The position numbers were made by a program, and so were the translations under genes. From Cydia pomonella (Eukaryota > Arthropoda > Insecta > Lepidoptera > Tortricidae): a stretch of 64,000 nucleotides of DNA. Positions 1 to 10,809 of this stretch are shown piece after piece. The notes under the pieces were generated by a model. It ran no database searches. It was given only the letters and a program-made list of their open reading frames with translations, and had not been told where the DNA came from. Numbering within the stretch: position 1 is the stretch's first letter; each line of letters starts with the position of its first letter. The stretch spans positions 17,615,570 through 17,679,569 of the forward strand of contig NC_084720.1 in assembly GCF_033807575.1 (NCBI RefSeq), read 5' to 3'.

Positions 1-244
1 CACTGTCCATCCACGGGGCTAATTTCATTGGACAACTGACAAATACAATTTGACTTTAAAGTATATTGTTTTAAGGTTAAAAATCGACTGGATATGAATA
101 TTGAAGTGTAATGTAAATTGCACACATAATTTGCGTACGTAATGCATTTTTTGATGTTTTTTCTTTTATGGTGAGCCTGTATTGAGATATATATATTTCA
201 TTAATTCAATATTTGTAATTGTATTTTGTTATTTTTATTATTTG

Positions 245-315
245 TAAAAAAAATACATGTAAAAGTGCCCCTGTGGCCTATTGGCTGAATTAATGTTCGA
301 TGTTTGATAACAAAA
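245..315 (+). repeat. LINE-type 3' end remnant (TGTGGCCTATT family)
   Basis: A short segment with the phrase GTGGCCTATTGGCTGAATTA recurs as a near match at about 32582-32640. I recognise it as a common lepidopteran retroposon 3' end. No coding part is attached. Confidence 0.4.
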
Positions 316-462
316 AGAAATGGACCAAAATTGTTCGTTGCTCGAAACACATGCACCTAATCAATAGTCGCCAACGTCTGTGATAGTTAACAAAAGTCTG
401 TCTAGACTGAACTGTTTGAGCTGTTTAAAGCTAAATAAATAAATAAAATATTATAGGACATT

Positions 463-694
463 TTTCCGTCTATGTGTTCGGTGAAGGAAAATGTGGTCAG
501 GAAACCGGAATAATCCCAGTAAGACCTCGTTTCTCCTGGGTTGGAACGTCAGATAACAGTGGCTATCGTAAAAGTAAAAACTAGTGTCTACGCTAATTCT
601 TGCAATTAGTTGCCAATCGGTCGCCACGTCGCCAGACTCCCATGAGCCGAGGCAGTAAGTCGGGATAACGGGAGTAACGCCAAGAAGAAGAAAA
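463..694 (+). repeat. SINE-A, diverged 5'-truncated copy
   Basis: The segment matches the body and 3' end of the SINE-A family, which is complete at 10810-11135. It runs from the GGTGAAGGAAAA block to the AAGAAGAAGAAA tail. The tRNA-like head is missing and there are many substitutions, so this is one of the oldest copies in the window. Confidence 0.75.
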
Positions 695-734
695 GTATGT
701 GTTTTATGTCAATTTGTTCAGTCTCCCATCTATT

Positions 735-1131
735 ACTGAGAACTAGCAGAGAGAATTAAGAAGATCAAGAGTGCTCACTCTATACAACGGTTTTGTTACC
801 AAAAATACTATTATCTTCGTAGTCTACATCTAGCGTCAAGTAGCGGAACTCTCGACAATAGATGTCGCGGCAAACAAAAAGTCTAATGCTCGTAGATTTT
901 CAGCTAATATTATAACCAGAGTAAGCGTAGGAGTTAAAAATTGAGTTCCAGTTACTCTGCTAATCGTTGAGCCTTAGGCTTTTTGTTTGCCGCGACATCT
1001 ATTAACGAGTAGCAGTACTGAGAGTTCCTCTAATTGACGCTAGATGTAGACTACGAAAATAATAGTATTGATGGTAACAAAACCGTTGTATGGATGGAGT
1101 GAGCACTGGTCTTTTTTATTCTCTTTGGAAC
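735..1131. repeat. Large palindromic (snap-back) MITE
   Basis: The two halves are reverse complements over about 190 bp each. The left arm covers about 735-905 and the right arm about 930-1131, and the shared core includes TTTTTGTTTGCCGCGACATC. The element has no ORF. A half copy of the same family, split by the LTR retrotransposon, lies at 27359-27484 and 32418-32510. The long arms would extrude or form a long hairpin RNA if transcribed. Confidence 0.8.
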
Positions 1132-1533
1132 TAGTGAGAACCTTGTGTTTTCAATTTGAAGTATACACGTGATCGTCCATACAAAAAGAGAAAACGTTTT
1201 TCCACTTCTAAATATTTTCCATTCTCCATGATTTTTAGTATGTTATTGACACAATGAAAAACTAGGTTTAGGTTTTCCTTTTTTTCAAAATTTGCAAAAC
1301 ATATTTTTTTTTCATAAAAGCGAATAAATCTAGAATATATTATGCTGAAGCGATCGACATCAAAATCAAAGTGATTTGTTAATATTTAAATAGTTACTGG
1401 AAACCGTTTTCTCCCGAAATGGAATTTAATAGAAAAAATCTCGTTATTTTGTTACATTCGAAAAGCTATTCTTCCTTCTTAATAAAGTTAAGTAAGTTTT
1501 GTTCTACGGACGTACCTGTATTTTCAATTACTC

Positions 1534-1861
1534 CTTCCTTCTTCCTCGCGTTGTCCCGGCATTTTGCCACGGCTCATGGGAGCCTGGGGTCCGCTTGACA
1601 ACTAATCCCAAGATTTGGCGTAGGCACTAATTTTTACGAAAGCGACTGCCATCTGCCCTTCCAACCCAGAGGGTAAACTAGGCCTTGTTGGGATTAGTCC
1701 GGTTTCCTCACGATGTTTTCCTTCACCGAAAAGCGACTGGTAAATATCAAATGATATTTCGTACATAAGTTCCGAAAAACTCATTGGTACGAGCCGGGGT
1801 TTGAACCCGCGACCTCCGGATTGCAAGTCGCACGCTCTTACCGCTAGGCCACCAGCGCTTT
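1534..1861 (-). mobile_element. SINE-A, full length, 17-bp TSD
   Basis: This is a complete tRNA-derived SINE in reverse orientation. The head carries A-box-like (GTGGCCTAGCGGTAAGAG) and B-box-like (GGTCGCGGGTTCAAACC) promoter elements at the right end, and the CTTCCTCGCGTTGTCCC 3' end is at the left. A perfect 17-bp direct repeat lies at 1517-1533 and 1862-1878. The exact TSD implies a fairly recent insertion. Confidence 0.9.
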
Positions 1862-2199
1862 TGTATTTTCAATTACTCGCTAACAACTAATTAAGATCGA
1901 GAAATGAAGCTAGTAAATGAAAATTTCACCTGACGCAGCTGACTAGTATTTCCGCCGTCGTCCTAAGTGCAAAGTTTGAAACTTAAAACAAACAGACTTC
2001 ATAAGGACGCGCCGCGGCTAAACCTATATGTGACGTCATTATGTACGTGCCAGACAACGATCACTTGCTACTACTAGATACAGCGTACATATCTATACTC
2101 TGCATTGACATATATACCTAAGGACAGGCCTTATGGAGACTAAGAATGGCGTTAGTTAACATATATATCTAAGGTCAGGCCTTACGGGCACTAAGAATA

Positions 2200-2493
2200 A
2201 CACAAGAGAGGTATGGGCATTCTCTGCAGGAATGTTATCTCGCTTTGTGTGGTAGGGCCCATCACAGCGGATGTCATTCCAGATGTAGAGCAGAGCCCAA
2301 CTGGGGAAGTACCTCCACCTTACAGAAAACCACAGCCAAATAACAACGGTGAGTAAGGTAGCCAGAGCTCAACGAGGGGAGGGAGAGTTGTTAGGGTAAC
2401 TCCTCTGGAGTTGCAGGCGTACATAGGCTACGGAGACTGCTTACCACCAGGCGGGCCGTATGCTTGTTTGCCACCGACGTAGTATAAAAAAAA
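2200..2493 (+). repeat. SINE-B / LINE-tail repeat
   Basis: This copy carries the AGAGCAGAGCCCAACTGGGG body and the 3' segment GCCGTATGCTTGTTTGCCAC, ending in TATAAAAAAAA. The 3' segment is the same as the 3' end of the LINE remnant at 16505-16863, so this is either a SINE borrowing a LINE tail or a LINE 3' UTR copy. It has an internal deletion relative to 43667-44027. Confidence 0.7.
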
Positions 2494-2639
2494 GAATGGC
2501 GCAGTTCAGTGGTGTCACTCACGCATGCGTTAGACTGCACGATTGGCTCGAATTCGTGTGCGTGACACCGCTGTACTGGCCCCATTCTTATTGCCCGTAA
2601 GGCCCGTCCTTAGATATGTATGTCAATGATACTCTGTAT

Positions 2640-2745
2640 GTTTAGATATTTAGTGATAAGACCGCCTGTTGTTTACCTCTTCCTTATGCTTTGTATTGTT
2701 TCAGTATTGAGGTGTGCAATAAAGAGTATTTTCACGTCAGCAGCT
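2640..2745 (+). repeat. LINE 3' UTR end (CCGCCTGTTGTTTACCTC family)
   Basis: This shares CCGCCTGTTGTTTACCTCT and GTGCAATAAAGAG with the copy at 59160-59325. The AATAAA-type motif and position suggest the 3' end of a LINE. A reverse copy of the extreme end is at about 6602-6650. Confidence 0.55.
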
Positions 2746-4218
2746 AGAACAAGGGTAATTTGCTGCTTAAAAACAGTGAGCAAAATCGCATTTTGCTCAC
2801 CGAGTGAGACAAAATAACATTCAAGTGACCTTTAGATTCGAATGTCATTTCAACGTGCGGGGCCTAATACAAGTTCGAAATATTTGGATTCTATTATCTT
2901 TATCCCTTTCACGTCATTAGCAAAAAGAAAGAGACAAAAAAGTGCATACGTAATTCAATGGTATATTGACGGTTTATAATAGACCCCCGAAATAAGTCAG
3001 ACCGCATGACGCATCGTTCCAAAACACCCTACGAGTCTTCATTCGTAATAATTAATTAATGAAATAAAAGCTTAAAATTTAATAAAAACATCATATTTTA
3101 CGTATTTTATTATACAATCAAAACAATTAACTTATACAAATTTACGCAATTGTTACGCAGTAAATAATTCTACTTAACTACTTTTAACGATCTCTACTAT
3201 AGTTGACAAATAGTAGTATCCGCAATTCGGACCGGATCTTACAGTGTTTTTTTTTACAAAAAAAAGTTGTCGATTGAACTGTCAATTGATGTTCGTTAAT
3301 TCATTATTTTCGTATTATTTTATTGAAATTTCTTTCGTTTTGTTTTATTACGGTAATTAAAGTTAATTGTTAGAATACCTTCAGAAAACATGAGTGAAAT
3401 AGTGATCCGTCCGTCTGGATTACATTTTTTCAGGTTGTATTTTTTGATGGCTGACTGACGTGAAAAATTTTGTGTACTACACGAGATCAAAGTTATTTAC
3501 ATCTCGTGCGCTTTTGAGTCCCTTACTACGCTCAAGATTCTAAATAAGATTCTAAATCTATTATAGAATCTTTCGCTTGCACGGGACTCAAAACAAGCAC
3601 TCGAAGAAATATCAAACTTTGCTCTCTTGTTGTACAAATAATTATTGTTATTATAATTAAATAAAAGTAAACAAACGATTTGTACATTTTCCGGTAGTTA
3701 AAACATTTATTGGTTAACCAACCAAATATAAAACTGGATCTGTCAGTGAACGACCTAACTTTAACCTACATTATTTGATCATGTAATGTTTTCATCTACC
3801 TTCAAACTGGATTAAGAAGTCATTTGATGGTAGATTTTGTTTAATTTTATTTAAGTACCTAAAGATGTACAGAGTAAAGTAGAAAATATTTTTTACTAAG
3901 CAGATCTGCCAGCGATACTACAAAAAATCTCACCGCTTCGGGGAAAACTCGACCTTACAACCTTTCAGAATTTTTAAAATTTTGCTGATTTTTTTATTAT
4001 AAAATAATTATCGATGTTAACAGAAATGTAAATAGTAATTAAAAATTGTGACCCCGAGTTTGAAAGCCAAATTAGATGACACTATTAGCCAAATTAGGAC
4101 GCCTAATGTTTCAGATAATTGAATTGTCAGACGTCAACTTTTGATACCCAGAACGAGCGCATACGAGTAATGTACGGGGTCGTTCAGCGACAGCGAGATC
4201 TGTCAAATTCGTGGCAGG
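2746..4218. other. No gene seen; AT-rich with one imperfect inverted repeat
   Basis: I see no coding signal. An imperfect inverted repeat around 3505-3596 pairs GCTTTTGAGTCC with GGACTCAAAACAAGC around a short AT-rich core and may be a decayed MITE. Confidence 0.4.
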
Positions 4219-4364
4219 ATTGTTCATTAGACTTCACCCCGCGTAGCCAACGTGCCTATCTGTCTGTCACAGTCGCACTAATATGGAAGAGTGACAGAGA
4301 GAGATGACTACGATACGCTACGGAGCGTTAACGATTGTAACGTTGGCTACGAGCGATGAACAAT
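4219..4364. repeat. MITE with ATTGTTCAT / GTAGCCAACGT inverted ends
   Basis: The left arm (ATTGTTCAT followed by GTAGCCAACGT) is the reverse complement of the right arm (ACGTTGGCTAC followed by ATGAACAAT). The interior contains a block reading GTCGCACTAATATGGA. The same interior block recurs at 5727-5805, where the element is interrupted by other MITEs. Confidence 0.6.
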
Positions 4365-5326
4365 GCGCTTGACGAGGTAAATGTAGACGAATTTTAATAA
4401 TATTTGTCATCAGTCAACAGTTAAATAATGTCCCACAGCCGCCAGGTGGACTCCACCACCGAACCGTCCCCAAACTAACTCAGCCAATTTAGAGCCAGAC
4501 AAGATGATAATCGTTGAAACGCCAATCGAAGCTTAAAAAAAATGTATGAAATTTTGTGACGTTTCGTAGCATCTGTCATCCCAATACATTTCGTTTCGCG
4601 ATTGTCGATGTACGATGAAATCGTCATCTTGGCTAGAGGCTTAGTTGAACTACCTCTATTTATCTCAGTCAGCCCAAATTTAGTCACATGAGTCATCCCA
4701 CGCCTGCTCATTTTTATCCCTTTAGCTCAATTAATATTCATTTTTTTTGACAAAATTGCAAATTGCAAAATTGCATATTTTTTCTCGCACAAGTCTCAAA
4801 CGTGGACCTAACTGAACAGTGCAACTCATGAACTTTGCAAGTAATAAATGGGTAGCGCGAGTCATCATTTATGCTCGTTAGATCTAGTCAGTTGAAATTG
4901 CGGACTATTGAGTTTTCATCCAAGTCAGCCGACCAAACAAACACTGCAACGTAATGAAACCCGCATGCCAGTTTTCGCACTGTCTAAATGAGTCTAACGA
5001 GAAGTCATCTATGACCAGACACCTCGACGGTCACAGGTTCCAGCTTACCTATACTACCACTATATCGTACAACTAAGTAACACGTTATGTTAAAGTTGTA
5101 AGGTCTATTATTGTATAAACTACATGCAGTGGTAAAGTTGTAGGTTTAGCGATAATCCAGCAAGCCAGGGTTGTCGCGGTTTATTAAATTTAATTAAAGT
5201 TTGTGAAATACTGGCTAAGTTTTGGGCAATAAATATGCAAGTGCGATGTAAGAATTGATACTGGGGCTTGAAAATATTGTGACTATGTTAATTTGTTGTC
5301 TAATTAGATACTCGTATATGCATAGG
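4365..5326. other. No gene or recognised repeat
   Basis: Short open frames here have no recognisable motif, and I could not match the sequence to another part of the window. Confidence 0.4.
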
Positions 5327-5345
5327 CCGCGTAGCCGACGTGCAG

Positions 5346-5534
5346 TACCCCTAGTGTAAATAAATTCGATTTCGAAACGTGACGTACGCGTTTGCGTTTA
5401 GTCTCATTTTGTATTGGATTTAGAAAGAGCGCGCCAAGCGGGACGTTTTGGAAACTCAAAATCCTATACAAAATGAGACTTAACGCAAACGCGTTCGTCA
5501 CGTTACGATGTCGATTAAATTTACACTAGGAGTA
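5346..5534. mobile_element. Snap-back MITE, copy 1 of a tandem pair, CAG-flanked
   Basis: The element is 189 bp with inverted arms of about 75 bp beginning TACCCCTAGTGTAAAT and a core containing GCGCGCCAAGCG. CAG stands immediately on both sides (5343-5345 and 5535-5537). A 3-bp CWG target is typical of PIF/Harbinger elements, which makes that superfamily a reasonable inference. No transposase is present. Confidence 0.8.
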
Positions 5535-5537
5535 CAG

Positions 5538-5726
5538 TACCCCTAGTGTAAATAAATTCGATTTCCAAACGTGACGTACGCGTTTGCGTTAAGTCTCATT
5601 TTGTATTGGATTTCGAAAGAGCGCGCCAAGCGGGACTTTTTGGAAACTCAAAATCCTATACAAAATGAGACTTAACGCAAACGCGTTCGTCACGTTATGA
5701 TGTCGATCAAAGTTACACTAGGGGTA
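5538..5726. mobile_element. Snap-back MITE, copy 2 of the tandem pair
   Basis: This copy has the same length and orientation as the one ending at 5534, with only a few differences. The two share the single CAG between them, and another CAG follows at 5727-5729. A third copy is at 26440-26628, also between CAG triplets. Confidence 0.8.
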
Positions 5727-5805
5727 CAGATCTCTTACGCTCCGTAGCGATCGAAACGCAACTGTCACTGTCGCACTAATATGGAATAGTCATCTTCTTC
5801 TTCCT
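5727..5805. repeat. Right part of an interrupted 4219-type MITE
   Basis: CTCCGTAGCG and GTCACTGTCGCACTAATATG resemble the interior of 4219-4364. The matching left part (CCGCGTAGCCGACGTG) is at about 5327-5342. The tandem MITE pair therefore appears to have landed inside an older MITE. Confidence 0.5.
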
Positions 5806-6010
5806 CGGTCCCTCATTGCTGAGGATCGTGACCATGTTTGCTCCGTCTTCATATTGAAGCCATATGGGACACGCACTGCATGTTGCCGCCAACCACCCTC
5901 TTCACAGCATCAGATCATCTCGTGGGTGTTCTTCCTTGCGCACGCTTGCCATCCATTTGACCCAAGTCTGCCTTTCTAGGTCATGCTATTTAGACCGCAT
6001 GATGTGACCA
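5806..6010 (-). pseudogene. LINE reverse-transcriptase ORF, C-terminal remnant
   Basis: Read on the minus strand, the segment translates with frame changes to phrases typical of the C-terminal end of RTE-type LINE proteins. It starts with GHIMRS followed by an early stop, then continues with VKRVVGGNMQCVSHMAS in another frame. There is no intact frame and the rest of the element is absent. The clade call is by eye; protein-level alignment to LINE C-termini would decide it. Confidence 0.5.
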
Positions 6011-6130
6011 AAAAAGCTGAGTGTGCTTTTTTATGATAGAGGAGGCAAACGAGCAGACGGATCACCTGATGGTGTGTGATCTTTTGATGAGTACAATCTA
6101 TGTTTAATACAGGCCACACCCGGTATATCG

Positions 6131-6528
6131 AGCGGCCCGATTCGAACTTTAAGGTACGTCACAACTTCACAAGTTTCCTAAAGATAGTACGTTATGCAGT
6201 GGCGGCGAAAAAGACAGGGAAGAAAATTTTATGTGGGCAAGGTACATTTTGCGAGGCCCTCTGGTGGCGCATGAAATAACGAACATTTTTACGGTGCCGA
6301 GGTACAGGTACTTATTTGAGGCGCGAGGCCCCGCGGACCGCGAGGCCGTAGGCGTTGGCCCACGTCGCCCACGCCTAACGCCGCCTCTGACGTTATGGTT
6401 TGGATATGTCAGTGTCAAGTGACGTTTATGTTTGAAGAACCTTCTTCCCTTTTCACACTGATATTTCAATCCATATCGTATCTTTAGCAAACGTTTGGCG
6501 TATCTTAAAGTTCGAATTAGGCCGTGTG
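6131..6528. repeat. MITE with CGGCCCGATTCGAA-type ends, interrupted
   Basis: The left end CGGCCCGATTCGAACTTTAA is matched in reverse complement by the right end near 6500-6528 (CTTAAAGTTCGAATTAGGCC). The terminal block resembles the family at 33594-33853. A hAT-type MITE has inserted at 6197-6389, splitting it. Confidence 0.65.
6197..6389. mobile_element. hAT-type MITE with 8-bp TSD ACGTTATG
   Basis: The 193-bp GC-rich element starts CAGTGGCGGC and ends GCCGCCTCTG, an imperfect terminal inverted repeat. ACGTTATG is present at 6189-6196 and 6390-6397. An 8-bp TSD with CAG-type termini is characteristic of hAT transposons. It has no transposase, and its insertion into the surrounding MITE dates it as younger than that element. 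Confidence 0.8.
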
Positions 6529-6779
6529 TATGTGAGGTTTAAGTTGCTTGACATTATGATAAAAAGAAATTAGAGCGAGTAGAAGTTTGGCGTAGAATTC
6601 TTACAATACAATACAATACAAATCCTCTTTATTGCACAAGAAATGAAACTCTTAATTTCACTAATTTGGATGTGCAAAAAAACTAAATTGAAACTAAATA
6701 GCAGTAGAGAAAATACCTTTAATATCTTGAAATATTTTATGTGGACTTTTTAGACTCTCGTACCTAAAGGCTAAAACGA

Positions 6780-6960
6780 GACCACATTACCAAGACTCCG
6801 CTGTCCGTCCGTCTGTCTGTTTGTCACCAGGGTATATCTCATAACCGTGATAGACAGTTGAAATTTTCACAGATGATGTATTTCGGTTGCTGCTATAACA
6901 ACAAATACTAAAAGTACGGAACCCTCGGTGGGCGAGTGCGCATTTGGCCGGTTCAAGTTG
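6780..6960 (+). repeat. GGAACCCTCGGTGGGCGAGT repeat
   Basis: This contains a CCGTCCGTCTGTCTGT block, a TTGAAATTTTCACAGATGAT block and a GTACGGAACCCTCGGTGGG end. It recurs at 58180-58395 in the same order. The terminal GGAACCCT/GGGCGAGT motif is shared with the MITE family at 38215, 46488 and 62445, suggesting related ends. I do not recognise a coding part. Confidence 0.6.
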
Positions 6961-7112
6961 TTGTGACTCTTAACATTTAAGTCACGTGACATCCCTGAGC
7001 TGTCATCACATTAAAAAGCTAGTGACTCAACAAGTCTGCCGGCACATTATATAAGTTCGCGTCGTTACGATGTATACGCAAAATATACAGGGTGACACCG
7101 ATGTGACCAAGG

Positions 7113-7230
7113 ATAGATAGATAGATAGATAAAATCTTTATTCAACCACAACTTACATGCTTTGTGACACAAACAATAACAAGAGACAAAGAAAATGTAA
7201 CATATAATTTGACACTAATAGTAATAACAA
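7113..7230 (-). repeat. LINE 3' tail with (GATA)n microsatellite
   Basis: About five GATA units are followed by AAAATCTTTATTCAACCAC, which on the minus strand is a polyadenylation-like end with a TATC tail. Such a tail is typical of LINE 3' ends in Lepidoptera. Confidence 0.5.
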
Positions 7231-7429
7231 TGGGATTAGTTGTCAACAACGACAGGAAGACAACGCTAGGAAGAAAGAAGTAATAACAATGAAGTAAATG
7301 TCATATTTTTAGATTAGTAGAGGGTCATCAGGTATTGTGGTAAAGAATAGGCGCTGACTCAGCATATATGCTGCGGAGACCACAGCGCTGATCTTCCGTC
7401 AGAACCTCTAAACCTTAAAAGGACTGGCT

Positions 7430-8297
7430 AAATTAGAAGAAAGCATAAGGCATAGTTCGCGGCGCGTCCAGTATAACAACGGATTTAGGTTACTCTTGGG
7501 GCTACCACGCTTTTGTAGCGCTTTTGTAGCGCTTTTGTAGCGCTTTTGTATGTTCGCAGAGGCACGCGTGGACAGCTTTATCTCAATAATACGCAAGAGA
7601 ACCGCCTCCCTGATGCGTCGAGTGCGGGAGAGCACCAACAGTCTCCCGAATCTGGTGTCACAGTGCCCGGCTGGTGCAGCTGGAGGCACTGGAATTCCAT
7701 TCACATGGAGTCAAGAGGCATAGTATATAGCGTATTTTTAGTAGTCTGTAAGTAGCTAACGTATATAATAAGTCTTGTTTGTTACTAACATTTCTATGGA
7801 CCAGTGTTGTCACATACAATTTTGCCGAAGTGGTAGAACAGGGTGTAAAAATAGGTAGAAATGGGTGGTTTTAAAATGAAAAACAGGTAGATGTATCACT
7901 CAATAGCAAGTACATTTTTATGATTAAAAGTGTGTATAATTTTTTTAAAATTATTTGTTAGTCTTTAATATTGTTATGTTAGTACACATGTTTATTAAAG
8001 ATATCGAAACAAAAATGAGGATTTCCATTGTTTGTAGGTAATGAATCTGCTTGTATAATCTGTCTCTTTGGAAAGTTTTCATTACATCGAATCTAAATTC
8101 GGTAGAAATTAAGTAATGTTCCGTCACATGTATTGAGAATTACTTACAAATTCTACCATTTTGAAATATAGGTAGATTTCAGGCCGAGGAAGGTAGATAG
8201 GTAGAACGCAGGCAAAATAGGTAGATCTACCCAAAAGTTGGTAGATGTGACAACATTGCTATGGACTAATATGTCTGATGCAAATAAATTGAATTGA
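7430..8297 (+). pseudogene. LINE 3' end with C-terminal coding remnant, interrupted by a hAT MITE
   Basis: The part before 7700 reads in one frame as an arginine-rich phrase (IRKRTASLMRRVRESTNS), which resembles the conserved C-terminal end of a lepidopteran Jockey/R1-like LINE protein. An in-frame stop and a 3' UTR follow. The UTR (GTAAGTAGCTAACGTATATA) continues to 7801, is interrupted by the element at 7802-8258, and ends at GATGCAAATAAATTGAATTG near 8297. The same UTR without the interruption is at 24108-24210. An 11-bp unit (GCTTTTGTAGC) is repeated about four times at 7508-7550. The rest of the LINE is missing. Confidence 0.55.
7802..8258. mobile_element. hAT-type MITE with 8-bp TSD CTATGGAC
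   Basis: The element starts CAGTGTTGTCACAT and ends ATGTGACAACATTG, an inverted pair of about 14 bp. CTATGGAC is duplicated exactly at 7794-7801 and 8259-8266. The interior is rich in GGTAGA/TCTACC blocks and has no ORF. A sister copy of nearly equal length is at 49940-50395, also with an 8-bp TSD. The superfamily call rests on TSD length and the CAGTG termini. Confidence 0.9.
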
Positions 8298-9832
8298 ATA
8301 GTTTAGCTAGCAGTAGTAGCAGTCCTGGAGAGACTCATGTTTTGCTCAAGGCGATGTTGTTACTGGCTGTTCAATTTTATATATTTCTGTTTGTCATGTC
8401 TAGTTATTTTTTATTATGATATTGACTTATTGGATACATACTAGTTACGTATTGTTAGTGCGTACGTCAAGACACTGTTAAATCGTAAAACGCCTGTCAA
8501 GTCTAACAGTACTTGATAATCATTTGTTCTTATCTGTTATTTTGGCATTGATATTTTTTGGAAAGGGGCAAATTTTCACAGAGGTTTGCCAAGTTTTTAT
8601 AACTATACTTTTAATGTCAGATTTAACTTGTAGTCATATCTCATCATGCACCTATCTGAGCCATCCTGTATACACATACAATATATAATACCTACTTATA
8701 CATCGCGTGTAAGTACACCGCGCACGCCGAAAAGCGGCGCGGACGGGGATTAAACAGTATTATGTACCGAGAATATTCTCACCTATGAGAATATTGTGGA
8801 AACTCAGGGATTATTTTAGATGAGAGCATAGCAGCAAATGAAGCCATTGCTAGTTATTACACAACATATGCTTGTATTTGTATATATGGTAGAATCAGCA
8901 TCAATAGTAATAGAGAGAATAATCCTTTAAAATATTTGTTAATAAATGTCCCAAAAGTTGGCCAAAATCACTTATTATTTTATTCTAGTTCTAGCCCCTT
9001 TAAATAAATAAATAATTATTTATTTTCAGATTCCTCCGATCCATAGATTGTTAAGTAGTTACAAGACACTTATAAAACTACATTAGTAAACTATCTTATA
9101 TATTACAGGTTTCATACAAATATCTATTTCTTAGGTCGTATGATATGGAGTTCGGTATAACGGCGGAGAATATCCGAATCCCACCTCTCTGCTATCATTC
9201 TCAGGATGCTGTTTGCTGTTATTTGTTTAAGTCATTGGGTTTTAAACTAGTATAACCGTTCCAAATAATAACAAGAAATACAACACTCAGCCAAAATTTA
9301 CCGTTCGCGGAGAGTGTCCATCATGTGACTGTTCGATGCGCTCAAATTTCATAATTTTGAAATATTAATAATTTTTGACTACACCTTATTGTGTTAGTTT
9401 TGACTGTGGATTGAGGAGACCCAGTTATGTACATTTAGCACATAATTTTAAAAAGTTAACGGTTGTTTTTACCCTTGAGATGTAAGCACCAGAAAACCTG
9501 CTATAAAAACACATTTTATGTTTCTCACCATAATCTAAGTCAAAGTTGCAATTGTTCGTTGTAGAATAGACCGTATAGTGTGTATTTCAGCAAAGAGCAG
9601 CCACCCCAATGCACCCTCCTATTTTTGATGATTTTTTCTTCGTAGGCACATTCGATATTTCCCCTCCCCCCTCTAACTTTTGAACCATGGGTCCAAAAAA
9701 TATGAAAATTCTGTAACGTCGCATATGAACATCCGACCAACATGTCATTTTAACACAAGGGTAATAAAAATGAATCGATGAATCTTAATATTAATAAACG
9801 GTAATAAAAATGACTCTGGTATTTTTATCATT
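8298..9832. other. No gene or recognised repeat
   Basis: AT-rich sequence with short unremarkable frames only. No duplicated block was found elsewhere in the window. Confidence 0.4.
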
Positions 9833-10095
9833 GACGACCGGTTTGGCCTAGTGGGTAGTGACCCTGCCTACGAAGCTGATGGTCCCGGGTTCAAATCCTG
9901 GTAAGGGCATTTATTCGTGTGATGAGCATGGATATTTGTTCCCGAGTCATGGGTGTTTTCTATGTATTTAAGTATTTATAAATATTTATATATTATATAT
10001 ATCGTTGTCTAAGTACCCTCAACACAAGCCTTATTGAGCTTACTGTGGGACTTAGTCAATTTGTGTAATAATGTCGTATAATAAAAAAAAAAAAA
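9833..10095 (+). mobile_element. SINE-D (tRNA-derived), near full length
   Basis: The head has an A-box-like segment (TTGGCCTAGTGGGTAGTGAC) and a B-box-like segment (GGTCCCGGGTTCAAATCC). The body contains TCATGGGTGTTTTCTATG, and the element ends with a run of A. It is closely matched at 23737-24000, with degraded copies at 15055-15195 and, in reverse, 37565-37705. Confidence 0.85.
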
Positions 10096-10788
10096 ATTAG
10101 TTTACAGAATTACAGACCGAGTTACAGAAAGTGCATTAGTGCAGTGTGCACATCTCTAACAATGTTCAAGTAGTCGGGTGATGTGCGCACTGTTGCAATT
10201 GAGTATTTATTTGTGTACATAGTTATAGCAATGTAAAAACTTTAGACATAAGTATCCCCACAAAAACATAAATGTGAAATGACAGCCACGTTCAATATTA
10301 AGAATGTGTCTTTGTTGAAGTAATAGATACGACGTTTTGACTATAAGTTTAGTAACAATATTACGTTTCGGATCTGATCTTGAGACCTTTTGTCTAAAAT
10401 ATTCTCCGTGTTGAGTGTAAGTCAAAATACGACTTTATGCCTCTCTTTTACTGTTCAATTGAGAGAAACATAAATGTCGCCTGTTTTATTAGTATAAAAA
10501 GCAATACAACTTTTCACTTATCCAGAATAGAAGATAAAAAAGCATTTTCAAATAAATAAAAATAAATGGTATTGGAAAAGTAATGGCAAACAAAAGTGCC
10601 AATTTTGTTTTGGCTCAACTCAACCGTTGACTTGTTCACATCCGACCATAATTATGGAAATTATAAAGAACGAGATATATTTCTTTATAAACTCACTATG
10701 AACTCAAAATATCTGCCATAAACTGATAGATGTTATGACTCTCCTTATAATCCTCCAATAAACAATATCAGATTGAATTTAATATAAT
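10096..10788. other. No gene seen
   Basis: AT-rich sequence upstream of the SINE and the TREX-like gene. I see no exon-like coding stretch or repeated block. Confidence 0.4.
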
Positions 10789-10809
10789 GAGGTTGTATAT
10801 ATGCATAGA

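Noticed and set aside
7113..7131. CRISPR-like or functional short repeats at the GATA, AAAGTC, TATC and AATC runs
   Set aside because: These are simple microsatellites at LINE tails, without spacers or conserved repeat-spacer structure.
7408..7704. A 98-codon minus-strand frame
   Set aside because: It is antisense to a LINE C-terminal remnant that has the better coding signature on the plus strand.
9840..9910. A possible tRNA gene at the SINE-D head
   Set aside because: The A- and B-box segments are present, but acceptor and anticodon arms do not pair and the unit is repeated with a common SINE body.
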